Source: Zoogloeaceae bacterium
GTDB taxonomy: Bacteria > Pseudomonadota > Gammaproteobacteria > Burkholderiales > Rhodocyclaceae
Length of the DNA: 46,850 bases
Direction of reading: 5' to 3'
Assembly (NCBI GenBank): GCA_031273565.1
Contig: JAISRR010000027.1
Coordinates: 1-46,850 of the forward strand
Positions 27,081 through 35,476 of this stretch are shown here, one piece after another (the stretch's first letter is position 1; the number at the start of each line of letters is the position of its first letter). Position numbers and translations under genes: made by a program. The notes under the pieces were generated by a model, which saw only the letters and a list, made by a program, of their open reading frames with translations, did no database searches and was not told where the DNA came from.

Positions 27081-27841
27081 GTGTCCGGGAAACTTCCGCC
27101 GCCAACCGCGCCGACATCGCGCCTTCTCCGCCAGCGTCTTTGCAATATGCCCTGACGATGCGCGACATGACGTTCGCCTGGGAGCAGGCGACCCCCTGTC
27201 TTCAGGTGGAGCGGTTCGCGTTGTCGGCGCAAGAGCAGTTGTTTCTCTACGGTCCCAGTGGTAGCGGCAAGAGCACCTTTCTCAATCTTGCCGCCGGGGT
27301 GCTGACGCCCGACCACGGCAGCATCTGCCTGTTGGGTGAGAATCTGGGCGCGCTTTCCGCCATCGGGCGCGACCGTTTCCGTGTCGATCATGTCGGCTTC
27401 GTTTTCCAGAATTTCAACCTGATTCCCTGGATGTCGGTGTTGGAGAACACGCTGTTGCCCTGCCGTTTTTCCCGGCGGCGGCGACAGCGCGCGTCACAGG
27501 CGACTTCCCCGGAAGCGGAAGCCGCCCGCCTCCTGCGCGCGCTCGACCTGGAGCGCAATCTGTGGGGGCAGCCGGCGATGAAACTTTCTGTCGGACAACA
27601 GCAACGGGTCGCGGTGGCGCGCGCCCTGCTGGGTCGCCCGGAAATCATCATCGCCGACGAGCCGACTTCCAGTCTGGACGCCAACCGGCAAGCCATTTTT
27701 CTGGAATTGCTGCAAAACGAATGCGCCTCCAGCGGCGCGGCGCTGCTGTTCGTCAGTCACGACGAGCGGCTGGCAGCGCGTTTTCATCGCACCGTGCACC
27801 TGCCGGAACTGAATCGCATCGACGTGGGAGAAAAACCATGA
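27074..27841 (+). CDS. ABC transporter ATP-binding protein, metal (Zrg-type) operon
   Basis: A 255-residue ATPase of the MacB/LolD type. Walker A GPSGSGKST (about 57-65), Q-loop region VGFVFQNFNLIPWMSVLEN, signature LSVGQQQRVAVARAL, Walker B IIIADEPTSSLD and the H-loop LLFVSHDERLA are all intact. The N-terminal 30 residues are not part of the fold and the true start may be further in. It overlaps the ZrgA-like gene by seven bases and the permease by four, so it is clearly part of this operon. Confidence 0.93.
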   Translation: MVSVRETSAANRADIAPSPPASLQYALTMRDMTFAWEQATPCLQVERFALSAQEQLFLYGPSGSGKSTFLNLAAGVLTPDHGSICLLGENLGALSAIGRDRFRVDHVGFVFQNFNLIPWMSVLENTLLPCRFSRRRRQRASQATSPEAEAARLLRALDLERNLWGQPAMKLSVGQQQRVAVARALLGRPEIIIADEPTSSLDANRQAIFLELLQNECASSGAALLFVSHDERLAARFHRTVHLPELNRIDVGEKP

Positions 27842-29112
27842 AAACGCTGCTTCGGCTCGCCGCCGCCAGCGCCTGGAACCGACGCGGCACGCTCACGCTC
27901 ACCGTGCTGTCCATCGCGCTTTCCGTCACCCTGATGCTGGGCATCGAACGCCTGCGCGTCGACGCGAAAGAAAGTTTCATGCAATCGGTTTCCGGCGTCG
28001 ATCTTGTGGTCGGCGCGCGCACCGGCCCGGTGCAACTCATGCTGTACAGCGTGTTTCGCATGGGCGGCGCGACCCACGACATCGGCTGGAAAAGCGCCCA
28101 GGCCGTCATGAACGACCCGGCGGTCGAATGGGCGATTCCCTTCGCTCTGGGGGATTCGCTGCAAGGATTCCCCGTGCTGGGCACGACGCCCGATTATTTT
28201 CGTCATTTTCGTTATGGCGAGGACAGGCCATTGGTCTTCGCGCACGGACGGCCTTTCACCGGCGAACTGGAAGGTCTCTATGAAGCCGTGCCGGGCGCGG
28301 AAGTCGCCGCGCGACTGGGGTTACGCGCAGGGGATCACATCGTACTGGCGCACGGCAACGGCGAAAACGTGCTGGCCGAACACGCCGACAAACCCTTTCA
28401 GGTCGTGGGCGTGCTCGCGCCCACCGGCACCCCTGTTGACCGCAGCGTACACGTGAGCCTTGCCGCCATTGAGGCGATACACCTCGATTGGCAGGGGGGC
28501 GCGCCGACGCCGGGCTTTTCCATCCCCGCCGACCTCGCGCGCAAATTCGACCTCACGCCCAAAACCGTCACCGCCATTCTGGTCGGTCTGAAAACCCGCG
28601 CCGCCGTGTTTCAGGCGCAGCGACGCATCAATGCCTATCGGGACGAGGCGCTCATGGCCGTCCTGCCCGGTGTCGCGCTGGATGAATTATGGGAAATCGT
28701 GGGGCTGGCCGCGCACGCGCTGGTCGCCGTATCCATCCTCGCCGCCACCGTGGGGCTGGCCGGATTAATGGCTGTCGTCCTCGCCAGTCTGAACGAACGT
28801 CGCCGGGAACTCGCCATCCTGCGTTCGGTCGGCGCCAGTCCCCGCGACATTTTCATCCTGCTGGCCGCGGAAGGCGTCTTGCTCACCACGCTGGGCATGC
28901 TCGCCGGACTCTGTTTTCTCGCCCTGGCGGGCGCGGGCGCGTCTCCCTGGCTCGAACGTCACTACGGCATTCTCATCAACCCCTGGATACTGGACGCGGA
29001 CGCCGGAAAACTGCTGCTCGCGGTCTGGGCCAGCGGTCTTGTCGCCAGTCTTTTCCCCGGCTGGCGCGCCTACCGTATGTCCCTGTCCGATGGTCTTCAA
29101 CCCCGTATTTGA
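27838..29112 (+). CDS. FtsX-like ABC transporter permease
   Basis: The start at 27838 (MKTLLRLAAASAWNRRGTL) overlaps the ATPase stop as ATGA; the longer ORF-track version reads through the ATPase gene. The 424-residue product has one N-terminal membrane helix (about 18-38), a large periplasmic MacB-like domain (to about 285), and three C-terminal membrane helices containing the FtsX-type ERRRELAILRSVGASPRDIFILLAAEG. This architecture is mechanotransmitting rather than channel-like in characterised homologues. Its company (ZrgA, DUF3299) nevertheless points to metal handling. Confidence 0.92.
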   Translation: MKTLLRLAAASAWNRRGTLTLTVLSIALSVTLMLGIERLRVDAKESFMQSVSGVDLVVGARTGPVQLMLYSVFRMGGATHDIGWKSAQAVMNDPAVEWAIPFALGDSLQGFPVLGTTPDYFRHFRYGEDRPLVFAHGRPFTGELEGLYEAVPGAEVAARLGLRAGDHIVLAHGNGENVLAEHADKPFQVVGVLAPTGTPVDRSVHVSLAAIEAIHLDWQGGAPTPGFSIPADLARKFDLTPKTVTAILVGLKTRAAVFQAQRRINAYRDEALMAVLPGVALDELWEIVGLAAHALVAVSILAATVGLAGLMAVVLASLNERRRELAILRSVGASPRDIFILLAAEGVLLTTLGMLAGLCFLALAGAGASPWLERHYGILINPWILDADAGKLLLAVWASGLVASLFPGWRAYRMSLSDGLQPRI

Positions 29113-29123
29113 AGGATTCCCTT

Positions 29124-29735
29124 ATGCAAACCCTGTTAAAACACCTGAGAATTCTTGTGGTGCTCATGCTCGCCGCCTGTAGCGAACACGCCGCGTCAGA
29201 CGGCGGTAAAAAGACCGACTACCAGATCGGCGAGCGCCTGCCCGCCGCCACCCGTCAGACACCCGCCAGGCCCGTTTCCTACCGTGAAATCAACTGGGAT
29301 GAACTTATCCCGTCGGGATGGGATCCCGCCGAGGCGTTCGCGAACCTCAATCTGGACAAATTGCAGGACGCCGATCCCCGCGCCGAAAAAGCGCTGGCGC
29401 AAATGCGCAAAATCTGGGATGAAGCGCCCGTCAATCCCGACATGAACGGTCAGGCGGTGCGTATTCCCGGTTTCGTCGTGCCGCTGGACGCCAACGGCGG
29501 CAAACTGCGCGAATTTCTCCTCGTTCCCTATTTCGGCGGTTGCATCCACGTCCCGCCGCCGCCCGCCAACCAGATTATCCATGTCCATGCCGCCATCCCC
29601 CTGAACGACACAAAAGCCATGGACGCCGTATGGGTCAACGGCATCCTCGCCACCACCCACAGCGACAGCCAGATGGGAAGCGCCGGTTACAAAATGGAGG
29701 CGCAGAAGGTGGAGGCTTTCCAGTGGTCGCAGTGA
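29124..29735 (+). CDS. DUF3299 lipoprotein
   Basis: The ATG at 29124 (MQTLLKHLRILVVLMLAACSE) follows GAAGGA and yields a lipoprotein signal with lipobox LAAC; the ORF track begins upstream inside the permease gene. The 203-residue product carries the DUF3299 hallmark: a beta-rich segment VRIPGFVVPLDANGGKLREFLLVPYFGGCIHVPPPPANQIIHV, where Cys and two His could bind a metal. It is the last gene of the operon, matching the DUF3299 member in Vibrio zrg clusters. Its role is unknown. Confidence 0.87.
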   Translation: MQTLLKHLRILVVLMLAACSEHAASDGGKKTDYQIGERLPAATRQTPARPVSYREINWDELIPSGWDPAEAFANLNLDKLQDADPRAEKALAQMRKIWDEAPVNPDMNGQAVRIPGFVVPLDANGGKLREFLLVPYFGGCIHVPPPPANQIIHVHAAIPLNDTKAMDAVWVNGILATTHSDSQMGSAGYKMEAQKVEAFQWSQ

Positions 29736-30288
29736 GCGAAAAAACGCGCAAGAGACGTGATGAATGGCAAAGAAATTGCCCTTGTTCCATCTGTAAATGA
29801 CCTCCTGCCCATCATGCGGATGCGACCTCAAGTAGGCTCTGCCTGGGACAGGAAGGGACACGCGGCAAGGGCAATGAACTGTCCGGCACCAGGCGGCACC
29901 AGGGCGCTTCCGGACACTTCGGCGTTAAAGGGCTGCATTGTGACGCTGGACGCCCTGGGGTGTCAGACAAAAGTTGCCCAAAAGATATACGCTGTATTGC
30001 CTGCGGGTTAACATTTTGTAACGATATTGTCCAATACTTGCGGGGTTTGTGTGAAATAATGCAAATTTTCTGTTTCACGTGTTATAGTCAATCGTTTTTA
30101 CTAACTTTTTGAACGCAGTGTCATATAAATGACAATCATATTATGTTGATTTGATTGATGTTTGTTTACGATTGATGATGGCGTTATAAACGGAAAAATT
30201 AGTAACGAAATGCCCTATGGTTTAGCCCATTAACATTATGTTTCCAGAATGTTTATAAGCAATCTGGATTCGTTTTATAGCATATAAA
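29736..30288. other. Intergenic region before the exopolysaccharide operon
   Basis: 553 bases. The first half is GC-rich and holds TGTCCGG (29880-29886) / CCGGACA (29910-29916) around a direct repeat GGCACCAGG; an 84-residue ORF there (29757-30011) has no recognisable content. From about 30000 it turns sharply AT-rich, as expected for a promoter and regulator-binding zone. TTATAGT near 30082 is a possible -10. No gene is supported. Confidence 0.5.
30119..30134. promoter_or_regulatory. Palindromic operator candidate upstream of EPS operon
   Basis: TGTCATATAAATGACA is a perfect 6+4+6 inverted repeat about 155 bases before the first EPS gene, inside the AT-rich leader. A second looser pair, CAATCA (30133-30138) / TGATTG (30152-30157), overlaps its edge. 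The shape suits a dimeric transcription factor; which one is unknown. Confidence 0.4.
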
Positions 30289-31068
30289 ATGACGAAAAAT
30301 CCCCCATCGTATTTTTTCAGGGTGACTGAAGAAGAGCGGGCGCCCAGGCAGTACATTGACAGGCGTAACAAGATTCTGCGCCAGCAGATAGAACAGGCAA
30401 AACAAACGACGAACCTGAAGCCGCCACGCGGCTGGATATGCGGGCGCGTTGGCGGTCGTCCCTGGGCGCTTTCCCGCAGTAATCGTCTGGCATCGGCGCT
30501 GATTGCGTTTTTGCTATTGCTGGCGCTGTCCCCATTACTGATCGTGATCGCTGTTGCCATCAAGTTGACCAGTTGCGGCCCGGTGTTTTTCGTACAACAG
30601 CGCACCGGTTTTTGCGGTCGCCGCTTTGGCATGATCAAATTTCGCACCATGACCATTGATGCTGAGGCGCGCAAGGCGTCAGTGCGCCATTTGAACAAGC
30701 ACGCTCCGGATTCGGTGGACTTCAAGATTGACCGCGACCCGCGTATTACCGGTATCGGCGGGTTTCTGCGGCGCACCAGTCTGGACGAGTTGCCCAACCT
30801 GTTCAATGTCGTGTTCGGGCAGATGCGTCTGGTCGGCCCACGACCGACTTCGTTTCACGCGCAGACTTACAAGACGCACCACCTTGTCCGCTTGAGCGTT
30901 TATCCCGGCATTACCGGCTTATGGCAGATCTCCGGGCGCAGCAATCTGGATTTCAATGAGCGCGTCGCGCTTGATTTACACTATATCCGTCAACAGAGTC
31001 CGTGGCTGGATTTGAAAATCCTGCTCATGACGCCTTTGGCGGTATTTCGCGCACAAGGGGCCAGTTGA
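30289..31068 (+). CDS. Undecaprenyl-phosphate sugar-1-phosphate transferase, initiating EPS synthesis
   Basis: Starts polysaccharide repeat-unit assembly by moving a sugar-1-phosphate from a UDP-sugar to the lipid carrier at the inner membrane. The 259-residue product is a short monotopic bacterial sugar transferase: a basic N-terminus, one hydrophobic re-entrant helix (about 64-90), FVQQRTGFCGRRFGMIKFRTM, RDPRITGIGGFLRRTSLDELPNLFNVV and MRLVGPRP, then YPGITGLWQISGRS. It lacks the extra N-terminal helices and CoA-binding domain of WcaJ-like long forms. The ATG at 30289 has a poor ribosome-binding site. Its stop overlaps the next start (TGATG). Confidence 0.92.
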   Translation: MTKNPPSYFFRVTEEERAPRQYIDRRNKILRQQIEQAKQTTNLKPPRGWICGRVGGRPWALSRSNRLASALIAFLLLLALSPLLIVIAVAIKLTSCGPVFFVQQRTGFCGRRFGMIKFRTMTIDAEARKASVRHLNKHAPDSVDFKIDRDPRITGIGGFLRRTSLDELPNLFNVVFGQMRLVGPRPTSFHAQTYKTHHLVRLSVYPGITGLWQISGRSNLDFNERVALDLHYIRQQSPWLDLKILLMTPLAVFRAQGAS

Positions 31069-31724
31069 TGCCAAACGATTTTTCTTCCGAAGCTTTGTCT
31101 ATCCTGAATGCCAGCGAAAGCAATCTCACCGCCACGGTGCTCGATCAGGAATTGCGGGTGCTGCTGCTCACTGCGGCGAATGCCGGCAGTGGCACTACGA
31201 CCGCCGCCATGACGCTGGCTGGCGAACTGGCGCGCAGCAGTCATGCGCCAGTGTTGCTGGCGGATGCCAGCCAGCCCGGAAACAAACACGGGGGTGGCCT
31301 CACCTGTCGCCTGGATTTGCAGAAGCATCCAGGATTTATGGATCTGGTTCTCCCCGAAGCGCCCCCACTGGCGGAATGCATTGTCCATGTGGAAGGCTTG
31401 CCTTTCGATGTCATGCCGGTCGGCAACCGGCAATGGCGCAGTGAACGCCTGACCCCCCGGAATTTACATGCCTTGTTTGCGCAATTGGGGGAACGCTATC
31501 GCTTCGTGGTCATTGATGGCGAGGCGGTATACGGCAGCCCCGATACCCTCGCGATCAGCACCCAGGTGGATGGCGTGGTGCTGGTGGTGCGCGGCGAGGA
31601 AACCCGTTGGGAAGTCGCCCGTGCCGCCATTCAACGCCTGACCCAGGCCGGCGCCAGATTGACGGGCTGTATTTTCAACGCGCGCCGTTACTACATGCCG
31701 AAATGGGTTTACGACCATCTGTGA
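31068..31724 (+). CDS. CpsD/CapB-like ATPase lacking the Walker A lysine
   Basis: The start at 31068 (MPNDFSSEALS) overlaps the previous stop; the ORF-track start lies in that gene. The 218-residue product resembles bacterial tyrosine kinases that regulate chain length: LLLTAANAGSGTTTAAMTLAGEL (about 33-53), Walker A'-like VLLADASQP, and Walker B-like RFVVIDGEAVYGS, ending in the Tyr-containing RRYYMPKWVYDHL. The usual GEGKTT is GSGTTT here (residues 40-45), so the nucleotide-binding Lys is Thr. In Walker A' the usual DxDxR pattern is also weak. It is probably a degenerate partner of the GumC/Wzz-like protein rather than an active kinase. Confidence 0.8.
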   Translation: MPNDFSSEALSILNASESNLTATVLDQELRVLLLTAANAGSGTTTAAMTLAGELARSSHAPVLLADASQPGNKHGGGLTCRLDLQKHPGFMDLVLPEAPPLAECIVHVEGLPFDVMPVGNRQWRSERLTPRNLHALFAQLGERYRFVVIDGEAVYGSPDTLAISTQVDGVVLVVRGEETRWEVARAAIQRLTQAGARLTGCIFNARRYYMPKWVYDHL

Positions 31725-31734
31725 TGACGAGTAA

Positions 31735-32781
31735 ATGAACATGAAAACCCCATCCCTGTTTTTCCTGCCGTTACGCCTGACGTTTTTTGTCGCGGGTGTC
31801 GCCGGTCTTTCCGGATGCGCCACGCCGGAAGTCTTCAATATGCCGGTGCAGGTGGTGACCGCGCCCGCCGAACAGAGGCAAATCAGCGAAATTATCCCGG
31901 TCAAACAGGTGTTGCGACCGCAGGATGTGCTTGACGTCATTTATTACCTCGATGCTTCCAGCAAAACGCCCTACCGCATTCAGGCGGGCGACCAGGTGGA
32001 TTTGAAATTTCTGACCGCCGGCGAACTCAGTGGCGTTCATCGGGTCATGCCCGATGGCGCGATTGTGTTGCCCTATGTCGGAAGCATGGAGATTGGCGGC
32101 CTGACGGTTGCCGAGGCGCAGCAAAAAATCCGTGACGGCTATGTCCATTTGCTCAAGCGTCCCGAAATCATGTTTTCCGTATCGCGGCCACTGGCGCAAC
32201 AGGAAAATCTGCGACAGACCTTGCTGCATCCGCAAACCGGCATGACCCACACCATTACCGTAAACGCCGACGGTCGCGCCAGTTTTCCGCTCCTGGGCGC
32301 GATCGCCTTGCAAGGCATGAGCGTTGAGGAACTGGAGCAGGCCCTGAATCATCGCTATGCCGAAAATTTTGAACAGATTCATGTCAATGTATTGCTGAAG
32401 GCTACCGCCGCCAACGAAATCTTTGTGCTGGGGGCGGTGAACCAGCCGGGTGCTTATCCGGTGCGTCGGCCGGTTTCCGTGCTGGAAGCCCTGACGCTGG
32501 CGCGTGGCACGCCGACAGGCGCGCGCCTGGATTCTGTCGTGATCATGCGCCGTCAGGGTAATCAGGTGGAGGCGCATCTGTATGACGTGGAGAAAGCATT
32601 GAATGGCAATGCTGAACAGTTTGCCTATCTGCAACCCGATGACCTGATTTACGTGCCCAAGACACGCCTGAAACGTATTGGCGAAATCAGTCGACAGCTT
32701 GCCGAAGTCATTCTGTTCAATGGCGTCGGTTACAGCTTTACCTATCGTGTTGACGACAAGGAAATCCAGAGTTACGAGTGA
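31735..32781 (+). CDS. Wza-like polysaccharide export lipoprotein
   Basis: Outer-membrane exporter of the Poly_export family. The 348-residue product has a lipoprotein signal with lipobox LSGC (about residues 24-27), then a Poly_export domain starting YRIQAGDQVDLKF and containing VMPDGAIVLPYVGSMEIGGLTVAEAQ. A second beta-grasp segment (VNADGRASFPLLGAIALQGMSVEEL) is followed by an SLBB motif, VLGAVNQPGAYPVRRPVSVLEALTLARG. The C-terminal amphipathic helix is plausible. Next to GumC/Wzz, Wzx and Wzy it supports export of a Wzy-polymerised chain. Confidence 0.9.
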   Translation: MNMKTPSLFFLPLRLTFFVAGVAGLSGCATPEVFNMPVQVVTAPAEQRQISEIIPVKQVLRPQDVLDVIYYLDASSKTPYRIQAGDQVDLKFLTAGELSGVHRVMPDGAIVLPYVGSMEIGGLTVAEAQQKIRDGYVHLLKRPEIMFSVSRPLAQQENLRQTLLHPQTGMTHTITVNADGRASFPLLGAIALQGMSVEELEQALNHRYAENFEQIHVNVLLKATAANEIFVLGAVNQPGAYPVRRPVSVLEALTLARGTPTGARLDSVVIMRRQGNQVEAHLYDVEKALNGNAEQFAYLQPDDLIYVPKTRLKRIGEISRQLAEVILFNGVGYSFTYRVDDKEIQSYE

Positions 32782-34382
32782 GCCGACATATGAACGAAAT
32801 GGAAAATTATTTGCGTGAATTTTTGCGCATCCTGTTCGCCAACCGCAGGTTGATCAAACGCATATTTCTTGTGTTCGCCGCGATCACCCTGCTGCTGCCG
32901 CTGACGTTAAAGCAGCGTTTCGAGATTACGGCGGAAGTGATCGTGCAGTCGAAAAAACTGTCGCAAACCAACACCAGCACCATATTGGCCTCGGATCCCG
33001 ATAAATACATTCCGCCTTCGCTGACTGACATGGAAACAGAGGGCAATATCCTGCGTTCATCGACGCTGGTGCGCCAGACCATTGCCGGATTGCGCGATGA
33101 AGGTCGTTACAGCGTTAAACCAGGTCTGCCCGACAGGCTGTTTTTCCTGCCGCTGAAACGCTTTGTCAGTGACCCGCTGCGCGCGCACGTCATCAATCCG
33201 CTGCGTACATGGTTCGGGCTGGAGGTTGACCCGGTGCGCGACACGACGCTCGATGTCTGGACCCAACAAGCCATCGAAGACCTCACCATTGAAACCGTGC
33301 CGGGTTCCAATGTTGTTCTGGTGGCCTACCGTTCTCCTGATCCGGCTCAGGGCACGCGCTTTGTCGAGCGTCTGCTGGATAATTATCTGAAAATTCGCCA
33401 AAGCTTGCAGTCCAATGATTTACCGCAATCTTTCTACGAACAGAAAAAAGCGCAATATGAAGCGCGTCTGAACGATCTTGAAAATCGTCGCCAGACACTC
33501 CTGAACGCCGCGCATGCTTCCGATCCGAAAGAGGAAATCACTGTTCGCCTGAACTTTATCAACACCGAGGAACACGCGCTCAACACCTATCGTGATCGCG
33601 CCCTGGAAAACCAGCACTGGCTCGAATACCTGAAGCAGAATCTGGTCAGCGCAAAAAAGGCCGGGTTAACCGACTACACCTTCCCCTTCGCTTTCGTCAA
33701 TATTGCCGATGACGCCGTATACGAAGACCGCGAAATCAAGCGCCTGGGCGAGCAATTAATGGAACTGGTCAGCAGTTATAACAAGACCAGTGAAACCTTT
33801 CAGGAAAACAGTCCGCCCGTGCAGGAATTGCGCGCGCAAATCGTCCATGCGCGCCAACAGTTTTTGAAGGTGGTGGAAAACCGGATTCGGGAACGCGGCA
33901 GCGCACTGGAAGTCGTCAATGCGATCATTGCGCAGAAAACCGCGCGCATCAACGAAGACAAGGCGCGGGTGCGCCAGTTGCAGGAAGTGCACAGCAAGCT
34001 GCGTCAGCTTGACACCGAAATCGGGGCGCTGCATCAGGCGTTTTTCTCCTATACCCAGCGTTATGAAGAAAGCCGTGGACAGAACCTGATTGACAACGCA
34101 ATGTCCAACGCGCGTGTCCTGAGTCCACCCTTTGAACCCACCGAACCGGCGTTTCCCAAACCCTTGCTCATCATTCCCCTGGGTCTGGTCACGGGATTGT
34201 TGCTGGCAATCGCCTTGAGTTATATCCGCGAATTCTTCGACCATCGCTTCAAGCACCCCCGGCAAATCCGGCAGCACCTTGATCTGCCTGTGCTGATGGT
34301 CATCAACGCGGTGGAAGCACCGGTCATCAATCCGCATAAAAACTGGAGCAGAAAATGGTTCTGGCACTGGATACGGCAGTAA
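32778..34382 (+). CDS. GumC/Wzz-type chain-length and export protein
   Basis: A polysaccharide co-polymerase of the inner membrane. The 534-residue product has a membrane helix near the N-terminus (about 28-45), a large periplasmic region rich in coiled coil (about 180-440, e.g. ARLNDLENRRQTLLNAAHA), and a second membrane helix (about 462-482) followed by IREFFDHRFKHPRQIR at the cytoplasmic end. No kinase domain is fused, matching the separate CpsD-like gene. The start is a GTG overlapping the Wza stop (GTGA) or the ATG at 32790; the overlap pattern of this operon favours the former. Confidence 0.88.
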   Translation: MSRHMNEMENYLREFLRILFANRRLIKRIFLVFAAITLLLPLTLKQRFEITAEVIVQSKKLSQTNTSTILASDPDKYIPPSLTDMETEGNILRSSTLVRQTIAGLRDEGRYSVKPGLPDRLFFLPLKRFVSDPLRAHVINPLRTWFGLEVDPVRDTTLDVWTQQAIEDLTIETVPGSNVVLVAYRSPDPAQGTRFVERLLDNYLKIRQSLQSNDLPQSFYEQKKAQYEARLNDLENRRQTLLNAAHASDPKEEITVRLNFINTEEHALNTYRDRALENQHWLEYLKQNLVSAKKAGLTDYTFPFAFVNIADDAVYEDREIKRLGEQLMELVSSYNKTSETFQENSPPVQELRAQIVHARQQFLKVVENRIRERGSALEVVNAIIAQKTARINEDKARVRQLQEVHSKLRQLDTEIGALHQAFFSYTQRYEESRGQNLIDNAMSNARVLSPPFEPTEPAFPKPLLIIPLGLVTGLLLAIALSYIREFFDHRFKHPRQIRQHLDLPVLMVINAVEAPVINPHKNWSRKWFWHWIRQ

Positions 34383-35476
34383 GCGATGAGCCGGAGCCGC
34401 GCCATGCGCATGATGATGATGTCGTTCACCTCATTCACAGCGGTGGTTTTTATGGCGCCGAGCGCATGTTGCTCGACCATTGTCGCTATGCGCCGGGTCG
34501 CCACCGGGTGATTTTTCTGGATACGCCCGATTCCCTGCCACAACGTTTTCGCGCCGCAGGTGTGGCGTGTACCGGCGCACGCGGCTTGAGTGGCGTCTTC
34601 GCCGCGCTGGCGGCGGCGGCGCGGCAGTCTCCCGCGCTGGTGATGAACGCGCACAATTTTCGCGCCCAGATTTTTGCCTGGTGTTGCGCCAGCCGCCTGC
34701 AATTGCCATTGGCGTTGACCCAGCATGGTTTTACGCCGCGCAGCGCCAAACAACGCCTGTATACGCGGATTGCCCTGCGTCTGGGACGCAGTCGCCGGGT
34801 GCGCCGTATCGCCTGCGTGGCGCAAAGCATTGTCGAACTGCACCGGCAGGCCGGGGTGCCGCCGGAAAAACTCGATTTCATCCCCAATGGCCTGCCGCCA
34901 AAACCGGTATTGCCGCGACAGGCCGACAGGCCGTTGATCGGCTTTGTTGGCCGCCTGAGCGCCGAAAAAGGCCCCGACCTGTTTCTCGACGCGGTGATTC
35001 CGCTTTGCGCCAGACATCCTGAATGGCAAGCCGTGCTGCTGGGCGACGGTCAGGAAGCCGCACGCCTGCAGGCGCGCATCAACGCCGCCGGGATGGGCGA
35101 ACGCATCCGCCTGCACGGGTATCAGCAGGACATGGACGCCTGGTTTGCCCGCCTCTCCCTCCTCGCGCTCACTTCGCGCACGGAGGGGACGCCGATGGTG
35201 TTGCTCGAAGCCATGCGCGCCGGTACGCCGATTGTGGCCTTTGCCGTTGGCGGCGTGCCGGACATGCTCGCCGTTCCGGTCAGCGGGCTGCTCGCGCCGC
35301 CCGGAGATGTCTCCGCGCTGGCGGCGCAGATTGAACGCCTGCTTGCCGACGATGGATTGGCCGAAAGCCTGGGTGCGGCAGCTCGCGCCCGGCAACAGCG
35401 TGACTATGATCTGACGCGGCAGAGCGAACGCTGGCGACAGTTTTACGCCGCCACAAAAAAGGTCGCGCCATGCTGA
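34355..35476 (+). CDS. Glycosyltransferase family 4
   Basis: GT-B fold glycosyltransferase of 373 residues. The N-terminal half has HLIHSGGFYGAERMLLDHC, a typical GT4 opening; the C-terminal half has IGFVGRLSAEKGPDLFLDAV, LLGDGQEAARLQ, RIRLHGYQQDMDAWFARLSLLALTSRTEGTPMVLLEAMRAGTPIVAF (the EX7E motif) and GGVPDML. Donor and acceptor cannot be assigned. It starts 28 bases before the GumC-like stop, with GGAG six bases upstream of the ATG. Confidence 0.92.
   Translation: MVLALDTAVSDEPEPRHAHDDDVVHLIHSGGFYGAERMLLDHCRYAPGRHRVIFLDTPDSLPQRFRAAGVACTGARGLSGVFAALAAAARQSPALVMNAHNFRAQIFAWCCASRLQLPLALTQHGFTPRSAKQRLYTRIALRLGRSRRVRRIACVAQSIVELHRQAGVPPEKLDFIPNGLPPKPVLPRQADRPLIGFVGRLSAEKGPDLFLDAVIPLCARHPEWQAVLLGDGQEAARLQARINAAGMGERIRLHGYQQDMDAWFARLSLLALTSRTEGTPMVLLEAMRAGTPIVAFAVGGVPDMLAVPVSGLLAPPGDVSALAAQIERLLADDGLAESLGAAARARQQRDYDLTRQSERWRQFYAATKKVAPC

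Noticed and set aside
29757-30011. 84-residue plus-strand ORF upstream of the EPS operon
   Set aside because: No domain, no good ribosome-binding site, and it spans short inverted and direct repeats.
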